Shown here in pieces: positions 6,090 through 11,485 of a stretch of DNA of 11,485 nt (position 1 is its first letter; each line of letters starts with the position of its first letter). Position numbers and translations under genes: made by a program. The notes below the pieces were generated by a model that worked only from the letters and a program-made list of their open reading frames with translations, did no database searches and had not been told where the DNA came from. Where the stretch lies: NCBI GenBank assembly GCA_012839395.1, contig DUNJ01000029.1:1-11485 (forward strand), in the 5' to 3' direction. The DNA comes from Tepidimicrobium sp. Lineage in GTDB: Bacteria > Bacillota > Clostridia > Tissierellales > Tepidimicrobiaceae.

Positions 6090-6674
6090 ATGAAAAAGCA
6101 CAATATCATAGTGATTTCATTTTCCATAATCTTGACTTTAGCTAGCTTCATATATGGATATAGAACAATGAAAAATAGAGATCAGATGGGAAGCAAAGAC
6201 ATACCAATTGCAGAAGAAGAAAAAGATAGTTCAGGATTAGAAATCTTAAAAGAGGATATAAGGATTACACCAAATACATTTATTGAAAAGAGCATTTTTT
6301 ATGGGGATTGTAACCATAATATAACGCAATTGAATAATGTGGATGATACAATAATAAATATGAATGAGTCCGAATATAAAAAGCATATGAAGGAAAACTA
6401 TCCTAATATAAAAGTTATAGATTTTTCTGCTGAAAGGATAATCTTACATGAACAGAGAAATCATATGTGCCCAAATCACTATATAATAGGGGAATCTGAC
6501 GGGAAGATTGCGATATATCGTATAGATGAAAATGGGGAACGGTATTTGGATAAGGTGTTTGATGATTATCCAATATCTTTGCTCAAGAAGATAGATCAAG
6601 AAAAGTTAATGGAAGGAATAGTGGTAGATAGCGAAGAAGAATTATCCAATGTACTGGAAAATTTTATAAGTTAA
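6090..6674 (+). CDS. bofC: BofC-like sporulation protein (bypass-of-forespore C family)
   Basis: A 194-residue protein with a short Lys N-terminus, one membrane segment or uncleaved signal (about residues 5-24), an acidic linker, and an extracytoplasmic domain. The C-terminal part carries the BofC C-terminal domain pattern seen in clostridia: NHYIIGESDGKIAIYR at 129-144, then DQEKLMEGI and VDSEEELSNVLE near the end. Two Cys/His clusters, C74-x-H76 and C127-x2-H130, are typical of the clostridial version. In B. subtilis BofC is made in the forespore and acts in the intermembrane space to inhibit SpoIVB signalling to pro-sigma-K; whether the clostridial form does this is inferred. The ATG at 6090 follows GGAGGGA (6078-6084) by five bases; the 17 in-frame codons upstream are untranslated. 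A terminator follows. Confidence 0.78.
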   Translation: MKKHNIIVISFSIILTLASFIYGYRTMKNRDQMGSKDIPIAEEEKDSSGLEILKEDIRITPNTFIEKSIFYGDCNHNITQLNNVDDTIINMNESEYKKHMKENYPNIKVIDFSAERIILHEQRNHMCPNHYIIGESDGKIAIYRIDENGERYLDKVFDDYPISLLKKIDQEKLMEGIVVDSEEELSNVLENFIS

Positions 6675-6678
6675 GTGG

Positions 6679-6705
6679 CTAAGTTAGAAGTCTAACTTAG
6701 TTTTT
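6679..6705 (+). terminator. Rho-independent terminator after the bofC-like gene
   Basis: A perfect 9-bp stem (6679-6687 with 6692-6700, CTAAGTTAG against CTAACTTAG), four-base loop and TTTTT tail. It separates the bofC-like gene from the ruv cluster. Confidence 0.88.
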
Positions 6706-6725
6706 CTTTGGAAATATGATAAAAT
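6697..6725 (+). promoter_or_regulatory. candidate promoter of the ruvC-yajC cluster
   Basis: TG-A-TAAAAT (6717-6725) is a good extended -10. The -35 (TTAGTT, 6697-6702, 17-bp spacer) is weak and overlaps the preceding terminator. The predicted start near 6732 leaves about 24 bases before ruvC. TTGGAA (6708-6713) with TATTAT (6732-6737) is an alternative, but it would place the start inside the ribosome binding site. Confidence 0.4.
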
Positions 6726-6755
6726 GATATGTATTATATATGAGAGGAGAACTTT

Positions 6756-7250
6756 ATGATTATATTTGGCGTAGATCCAGGTCTAGCTATAGTAGGATAT
6801 GGAATAATTGAATATAGTGGAAATAGATACAGGGCTATAGATTATGGGTGTATAAAAACGGAGGCTAAAACTCCATTTACCGAAAGATTAAAGATAATAT
6901 ATGATGAACTATCATCTATTATTGATAGATATGATCCTGATGACTTAGCTATAGAAGAACTGTTTTTTAATAAGAATGCAAAAACGGCCTTAAAGGTGGG
7001 ACAAGCAAGGGGAGTTGAGATTCTTTCAGCCGTGAATAAAGGCGTAGATGTATATGAATATACCCCTTTGCAGATTAAGCAGGCCGTAGCAGGGTATGGG
7101 CGTGCGGATAAAAAACAAGTACAGGAAATGGTCAAACTACTATTGAATTTACAAAAAACACCAAGCCCTGATGATGTGGCTGATGCCCTGGCAGTGGCCA
7201 TATGTCATAGCAGCTGTTTAAAATTTAAAGATATGTTTAAAATGAAATAA
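6756..7250 (+). CDS. ruvC: crossover junction endodeoxyribonuclease RuvC
   Basis: RuvC is the dimeric resolvase that cuts Holliday junctions symmetrically, working with RuvAB. The 164-residue product has the RNase H-like fold and all four acidic catalytic residues: D7 in FGVDPG, E67 in AIEELFF, and D140 and D143 in DDVADALA. The FFNKNAKTALKVGQARG segment (70-86) is the conserved dimer and substrate-binding region. Length is normal for the family (about 160-175). AGAGGAGA lies six bases before the ATG. It begins a co-directional cluster; ruvA starts 15 bases after its stop. In many Clostridia ruvC, ruvA and ruvB are together, unlike B. subtilis, which uses RecU and lacks ruvC. Confidence 0.98.
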   Translation: MIIFGVDPGLAIVGYGIIEYSGNRYRAIDYGCIKTEAKTPFTERLKIIYDELSSIIDRYDPDDLAIEELFFNKNAKTALKVGQARGVEILSAVNKGVDVYEYTPLQIKQAVAGYGRADKKQVQEMVKLLLNLQKTPSPDDVADALAVAICHSSCLKFKDMFKMK

Positions 7251-7265
7251 TAAAGGATGATCGGG

Positions 7266-7847
7266 GTGTATGAATATATAATTGGTAGAATTGTAAACAT
7301 TAAAGACGGATATGTAGTTTTGGATAATAGTGGAATTGGATATAGGATATTTACATCCACAAATTCACTTATGAATCTTGAAATTGGTGAAGAGGTTACT
7401 ATGTATATATACTTTAACATGAGGGATGACGGTGTAAACCTATATGGATTTAGGACGGAAGAGGAATTGGATATATTCAATATGCTCTTATTAGTTTCTA
7501 GGGTAGGGCCTAAGGTAGGGTTAGGTGTACTATCTGCACTTACACCTAATCAAATAAAATTGGCTATATTGAATAACGATCCTCAAGTCCTATGTAAGGC
7601 TCCAGGAATAGGCAGTAAAACCGCAGATCGCATAATCCTCGAGTTGAGAGATAGGATAGACAAAGATGATATCGCCCAGGATGAAACTCCTATAAAGCAT
7701 ATTGGTGATATTGAAGCGGCAATTTCCGGCATGATGTCGTTAGGATATACTAGGGGCGAGATACTCAAGGTTATTGGTAAAATCGATACTGCGAATATGA
7801 GTACAGAGGATATTATGAAGGAAGCCCTTAGAAGGTTATCTATATAA
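7266..7847 (+). CDS. ruvA: Holliday junction branch migration protein RuvA
   Basis: RuvA binds four-way junctions as a tetramer and loads the RuvB motor. The 193-residue product shows the three usual domains: an OB fold (1-62, beginning MYEYIIGRI), tandem helix-hairpin-helix motifs (VSRVGPKVGLGVLS at 77-90 and APGIGSKTADRII at 112-124) and, after an acidic linker, the C-terminal RuvB-contacting domain (about 146-193). The start is placed at GTG 7266: AAAGGA (7252-7257) is eight bases upstream, and MYEYI is the usual clostridial RuvA N-terminus. An in-frame ATG at 7257 overlaps that site with no spacer. RuvB follows within about 21 bases. Confidence 0.96.
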   Translation: MYEYIIGRIVNIKDGYVVLDNSGIGYRIFTSTNSLMNLEIGEEVTMYIYFNMRDDGVNLYGFRTEEELDIFNMLLLVSRVGPKVGLGVLSALTPNQIKLAILNNDPQVLCKAPGIGSKTADRIILELRDRIDKDDIAQDETPIKHIGDIEAAISGMMSLGYTRGEILKVIGKIDTANMSTEDIMKEALRRLSI

Positions 7848-7868
7848 TTAGGAAGGGTGTTGATCTGG

Positions 7869-8879
7869 ATGGATGCTAAGAACGAAAGGGTAGTTGCAAG
7901 TTCAATCCAAAGAGAGGACTTGGATAACGAGGTAACATTGAGACCAAAGTGGATTAGCGAATATATTGGACAGGAAAAGGTGAAGGAGCAGCTTGATATA
8001 TTTATACAAGCTGCTAAAAAAAGAAAAGAGCCCTTAGATCATGTATTATTATATGGGCCTCCTGGCTTAGGCAAAACTACATTAGCTAATATAATTGCCA
8101 ATGAGATGGGTGTAAATGCGAGGATTACATCTGGGCCTGCTATTGAAAGGCCAGGAGATTTGGCAAGTATATTGACTAATTTGGGGGAAGATGATGTATT
8201 ATTTATTGATGAGATCCACGGATTAAATAGGACAGTGGAAGAGATACTATATCCTGCAATGGAAGATTATGCTTTAGATATAATAATAGGGAAAGGGCCT
8301 AGTGCAAGATCTGTAAGGCTGGATTTATCTAGATTTACCCTAATAGGAGCAACTACAAGAGCTGGCCTATTAACTTCACCTTTAAGGGATAGATTTGGGG
8401 TGATGCTTAATTTGGATCTGTATAACAATATGAGCTTGAAAAGAATAGTTAAACGATCTGCAAAGATATTGAATATAGATATTGATGATGAAGGCGCTAT
8501 GGAGATTGCTAAGAGATCTAGAGGTACGCCAAGAGTTGCTAATAGGCTATTGAAAAGGGTTAGGGATTATGCCCAGGTAATGGAAGATGGAAGGATTGAT
8601 TATGATGTGGCTAGAAAAGGGCTTGAGATGCTAGAAATTGATGAGTTAGGGTTGGATGAGGTGGATAGAAGGCTCTTGTTGACTATGATAGAACATTTTG
8701 ATGGTGGCCCTGTTGGGCTCGATACTATTTCAGCGGCGACTGGTGAAGAAAGAGTTACAATAGAGGATGTATATGAACCCTATCTATTGCAGATAGCTTT
8801 TATAAATAGGACACCACGAGGTAGAATTGTAATGAAAAAGGCGTATAATCATTTTAATATTCCCTATAAGGGTAAATAG
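7869..8879 (+). CDS. ruvB: Holliday junction branch migration ATPase RuvB
   Basis: RuvB is the AAA+ hexameric motor that drives branch migration with RuvA. The 336-residue product has Walker A GPPGLGKT at 63-70, Walker B LFIDEIH at 111-117, sensor 1 GATTRAG at 160-166, and the arginine-finger segment LRDRFG at 172-177. A winged-helix DNA-binding domain follows (about 255-336, ending with the TPRGR segment). The start is assigned to ATG 7869, giving the family-like N-terminus MDAKNERVV before the EDLDNEVTLRP block. AGGAAGGG (7850-7857) is 11 bases upstream. The in-frame GTG 7857 overlaps that site, and TTG 7860, with a two-base spacer, would add only three residues, so the exact start is slightly uncertain. 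Confidence 0.97.
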   Translation: MDAKNERVVASSIQREDLDNEVTLRPKWISEYIGQEKVKEQLDIFIQAAKKRKEPLDHVLLYGPPGLGKTTLANIIANEMGVNARITSGPAIERPGDLASILTNLGEDDVLFIDEIHGLNRTVEEILYPAMEDYALDIIIGKGPSARSVRLDLSRFTLIGATTRAGLLTSPLRDRFGVMLNLDLYNNMSLKRIVKRSAKILNIDIDDEGAMEIAKRSRGTPRVANRLLKRVRDYAQVMEDGRIDYDVARKGLEMLEIDELGLDEVDRRLLLTMIEHFDGGPVGLDTISAATGEERVTIEDVYEPYLLQIAFINRTPRGRIVMKKAYNHFNIPYKGK

Positions 8880-8890
8880 AGGTGATAGAA

Positions 8891-9100
8891 TTGGAATCCT
8901 TCGGTAGGATAATTTTAGTTATGGGGATATTTTTGGCATTATTAGGGATAGCTTTAATATTTGGTGAAAAAATCGGGTTAGGAAAGTTACCGGGAGATAT
9001 ATATATTCAAAAGGGCAATTTTACCTTCTTTTTTCCGATTGTATCGAGCCTATTGATTAGTCTATTGCTTACATTGATTTTGCGTATCTTTAGGAAGTAG
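8891..9100 (+). CDS. DUF2905 family small membrane protein
   Basis: A 69-residue protein with two hydrophobic helices (about 5-26 and 46-65) flanking a hydrophilic LGKLPGDIYIQKGNF loop, the signature of the DUF2905 family. The function is unknown; the gene is commonly found between ruvB and queA in Clostridia. The start is a TTG at 8891: the sequence GAGGTGAT (8879-8886), complementary to the 16S rRNA 3' end, lies four bases upstream, and the product then begins MESFGR as in relatives. A GTG at 8882 in the same frame lies inside that site and is unlikely. The stop is 68 bases before queA. Confidence 0.85.
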   Translation: MESFGRIILVMGIFLALLGIALIFGEKIGLGKLPGDIYIQKGNFTFFFPIVSSLLISLLLTLILRIFRK

Positions 9101-9168
9101 CAATAGAAAATATAGTGTTATTGCTAAGTATATGGGGTAAACTTATAGAGGAAGCAGGAGATGATGAA

Positions 9169-10194
9169 ATGAAGACTGAAGATTTTTTCTATGATTTGCC
9201 AGGGGAGCTAATAGCGCAACATCCAATGGAAAATAGGGATGAATCCAGATTAATGATAGTAGATAAGGATACGGGTTTCATTGAGCATAAAAGGTTTAAG
9301 GATATAGTAAATTATTTGGAAAACGGTGATTGCTTAGTATTAAATAATACTAGGGTAATTCCTGCCCGATTATTTGGACATAGAGAAGGAAAAGATGAGA
9401 AAATTGAAATTCTATTGTTAAATAGGGTTGATAAAGACAGATGGACAGTTTTAGCGAGGCCAGGCAAAAAGGTTAGACCATCCAATAAAATAATATTTGG
9501 GAATGGACTATTAGTAGCCGATGTGTTGGATACTGAAGAGGATGGAACTAGGATGATAGAATTTCAATATGATGGAATATTCGAAGAGGTACTGGATAGA
9601 CTAGGTGAGATGCCCTTACCGCCTTATATCAAAGCAAAACTAGAGGATAGAGAAAGATATCAAACAGTATATTCCAAGGTTGTAGGTTCTGCTGCAGCGC
9701 CAACTGCCGGTTTTCATTTTACAAAAGAACTATTGGATCAAATAAGATTAAAAGGGATTGAAATAGTCTTTTTAACCCTTCATGTAGGCCTTGGCACTTT
9801 TAGACCTGTAAAAGTTGAGAATATAGAAGATCACCATATGCATTCGGAGTTCTATGAACTGTCTAATGAGGCGGCTGAAGCAATAAATCAAATAAAAGAA
9901 AGCGGTGGAAATATAGTAGCGGTTGGCACTACCACAACTAGAGCTTTGGAAACGATAGCCGATTTGGACGGGCGACTTAGGGCACAAAGGGGTTGGACCG
10001 ATATATTCATCTATCCTGGATATAAATTTAAAACCATAGATGGACTGATAACCAATTTTCATCTACCTGAATCGACGTTATTGATGTTAGTTAGTGCATT
10101 AGCCGGAAGAGAGAATATTTTACATGCTTATAGGAAAGCAATAGATGAAAGGTATAGATTTTTCAGTTTTGGTGATGCAATGTATATTAGATAA
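9169..10194 (+). CDS. queA: S-adenosylmethionine:tRNA ribosyltransferase-isomerase QueA
   Basis: QueA transfers and rearranges the ribosyl group of S-adenosylmethionine onto 7-aminomethyl-7-deazaguanine in tRNA to make epoxyqueuosine, the step after Tgt. The 341-residue product is of normal length. Conserved segments in order are NNTRVIPARLFG at 59-70, GEMPLPPYIK at 147-156, AAPTAGFHFT at 176-185, HVGLGTFRPV at 205-214, HSEFYEL at 225-231, and the C-terminal block with GTTTTRALE and NFHLPESTLLMLV. The start ATG is eight bases after GGAG (9157-9160); 18 upstream in-frame codons are not part of the gene. It is followed by tgt, whose ribosome binding site begins within the queA stop codon, so the two are probably translated together. 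Confidence 0.97.
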   Translation: MKTEDFFYDLPGELIAQHPMENRDESRLMIVDKDTGFIEHKRFKDIVNYLENGDCLVLNNTRVIPARLFGHREGKDEKIEILLLNRVDKDRWTVLARPGKKVRPSNKIIFGNGLLVADVLDTEEDGTRMIEFQYDGIFEEVLDRLGEMPLPPYIKAKLEDRERYQTVYSKVVGSAAAPTAGFHFTKELLDQIRLKGIEIVFLTLHVGLGTFRPVKVENIEDHHMHSEFYELSNEAAEAINQIKESGGNIVAVGTTTTRALETIADLDGRLRAQRGWTDIFIYPGYKFKTIDGLITNFHLPESTLLMLVSALAGRENILHAYRKAIDERYRFFSFGDAMYIR

Positions 10195-10206
10195 GGAGGA
10201 AGCAGG

Positions 10207-11325
10207 GTGGCAATAGAATATCAATTAATAAAAGAGGCATCCGATAGTAAAGCGAGGCTTGGGAAGATACGGACGCCCCATGGAATTATAGAGACTCCCG
10301 TTTTTATGCCAGTAGGTACCCGGGCTACTGTAAGGGCGATGACTCCTGAAGAGGTTGAGGGTTTGGGTGCAAGCATAATTTTGAGCAATACATATCATTT
10401 GTATTTGAGACCAGGGCATAAGCTAATAGAGGATTTCGGCGGCTTACATAAGTTTATGAATTGGAATGGGCCTATATTGACCGATAGTGGTGGTTTTCAG
10501 GTATTTAGCTTAGGACATTTAAGGACCATTACTGAAGAAGGGGTAGAATTTAAATCTCATATTGACGGCTCTACTCATTTTATTAGTCCTGAAAAATCGA
10601 TAGAAATACAGAACTCCTTGGGTTCTGATATCATGATGGCCTTTGATGAATGCGTTCCATATCCAGCTAGTCATGAATATGTAAAACAATCCGTTGAAAG
10701 AACTTCTAGATGGGCAAGAAGATGCAAAGATTACCATCAGGGCTGGAAAAAACAAGCCCTATTTGGTATAATACAGGGAGGAATGCATAAAGATTTAAGG
10801 GAACAGAGTGCTAAGGAAATTATGGATATAGGTTTCCCAGGGTATGCTATAGGCGGATTGAGTGTGGGAGAACCATTGGAATTAATGTGTGAATTACTAG
10901 ATTTTACCACGCCACTTTTACCCAAAAATAAGCCTAGATATTTAATGGGGGTAGGAACTCCTGACTATCTATTTGAGGCTGTAATTAGGGGAATCGATAT
11001 GGCTGATTGTGTAATGCCGACTAGAATAGCTAGAAATGGTACCGTTATGACAAGTCAGGGAAGGTTGCCCATTAAAAACGCTAAGTATGCTAAGGATTTT
11101 ACTAGCTTGGATCCAAACTGCGATTGTTATACCTGTGCAAACTATTCAAAAGCTTATATTAGACATCTATTCAACGTGAATGAAATATTAGGAGCAAGGC
11201 TTGCCACTATACATAACCTGTATTTTTTAATAAAGTTGATGGAAAATATAAGGCAAGCTATTAAGGAGGATAGATTGTTAGAGTATAGAGAAGAGTTTTA
11301 CAGGAGATATGGATATATTAAATAA
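10207..11325 (+). CDS. tgt: tRNA-guanine transglycosylase, queuosine pathway
   Basis: Tgt swaps guanine 34 of tRNAs with GUN anticodons (Asn, Asp, His, Tyr) for preQ1. The 372-residue product is full length. Seen in the sequence are DSGGFQVFSL at 93-102 (D93, general acid/base), the GIIQGG segment at 187-192, the DCVMPTR segment with nucleophile D267, and the zinc site C305, C307, C310 with H336. The family signature NARNG after PTR is IARNG here, a variation also seen in relatives. The start is GTG 10207, six bases after AAGGAGGA (10193-10200), which overlaps the queA stop. yajC follows after 32 bases without a terminator, as in many bacteria. Confidence 0.98.
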   Translation: MAIEYQLIKEASDSKARLGKIRTPHGIIETPVFMPVGTRATVRAMTPEEVEGLGASIILSNTYHLYLRPGHKLIEDFGGLHKFMNWNGPILTDSGGFQVFSLGHLRTITEEGVEFKSHIDGSTHFISPEKSIEIQNSLGSDIMMAFDECVPYPASHEYVKQSVERTSRWARRCKDYHQGWKKQALFGIIQGGMHKDLREQSAKEIMDIGFPGYAIGGLSVGEPLELMCELLDFTTPLLPKNKPRYLMGVGTPDYLFEAVIRGIDMADCVMPTRIARNGTVMTSQGRLPIKNAKYAKDFTSLDPNCDCYTCANYSKAYIRHLFNVNEILGARLATIHNLYFLIKLMENIRQAIKEDRLLEYREEFYRRYGYIK

Positions 11326-11357
11326 ATAAAAAATGCAGAGAAGGAGAGTAGATAACT

Positions 11358-11485
11358 ATGCCAGCAAACTTAAGAGGTCTTTTGGTGCCAATTGTCTTTT
11401 TAGCCATATTCTATTTCTTCGCTATAAGGCCCCAGAAGAAAAGACAAGATGAAATTAAGGAAATGAGAGACAATTTAAAAGTTGG
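11358..11485 (+). CDS. yajC: preprotein translocase subunit YajC (partial, runs off the window)
   Basis: The first 42 codons of YajC are present. They encode a single membrane segment (about residues 8-24) immediately followed by the family-defining FAIRPQKKRQDE turn, where Ile-Arg-Pro-Gln begins the cytoplasmic domain. YajC associates with SecDF and the SecYEG channel as an accessory subunit. AAGGAGA (11341-11347) lies ten bases before the ATG. The gene continues beyond 11485; the cytoplasmic domain is missing from view. The queA-tgt-yajC order is widespread and usually leads to secD and secF. Confidence 0.93.
   Translation, partial: MPANLRGLLVPIVFLAIFYFFAIRPQKKRQDEIKEMRDNLKV

Noticed and set aside
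6842..7201. Minus-strand 119-codon frame
   Set aside because: It is the shadow of ruvC, whose catalytic residues are all present on the plus strand.
10207..11325. Altered PTRNARNG motif in tgt as loss of function
   Set aside because: The nucleophile, acid/base residue and all four zinc ligands are intact, and Ile at this position is tolerated in relatives.

Overview
The window looks like a chromosomal core segment of a low-GC, endospore-forming Clostridia-type Firmicute. The evidence is strong GGAGG-type ribosome binding sites, AT-rich codon use, a T-box leader, a BofC-like sporulation gene, and the gene order ruvC-ruvA-ruvB-DUF2905-queA-tgt-yajC, which is typical of Clostridia and close relatives. 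The exact genus is not visible from the sequence. I see no phage, CRISPR array, toxin-antitoxin pair or new defence system.

Left end (1-477): no intact gene. It holds two decayed pieces: a weak transposase-like remnant on the plus strand (2-151), and a clearer N-terminal remnant of sfsA on the minus strand (158-328). Then come four independent genes: a macro-domain ADP-ribose hydrolase (478-1014), a zinc-dependent phospholipase C-like protein without a signal peptide (1092-1748, followed by a strong terminator), and a two-gene unit of a ComEC-like metallo-beta-lactamase lipoprotein plus a DUF3006 protein (1981-3246).

Middle (3250-5060): a sigma-A promoter drives a T-box leader with an AAC (Asn) specifier and an 11-bp terminator hairpin, controlling asnA (ammonia-dependent asparagine synthetase). 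Uncharged tRNA-Asn would therefore switch on asparagine synthesis. Next is a small membrane protein carrying only the MltG/YceG-type pseudo-LysM domain, ended by a terminator.

Right (5142-11485): an unrecognised 243-residue protein, then a BofC-like forespore membrane protein with a terminator and a possible forespore-type promoter. After that comes the long co-directional cluster ruvC, ruvA, ruvB (Holliday junction branch migration and resolution), a DUF2905 membrane protein, queA and tgt (queuosine tRNA modification), and the start of yajC (Sec translocase accessory), which runs off the window. No terminator separates these seven genes, so they probably form one operon.

Several starts were moved inward from the longest reading frame because the ribosome binding site and family N-termini agree on a later codon: asnA 3595, 4620, 5255 (TTG), 6090, ruvA 7266 (GTG), ruvB 7869, DUF2905 8891 (TTG), queA 9169.
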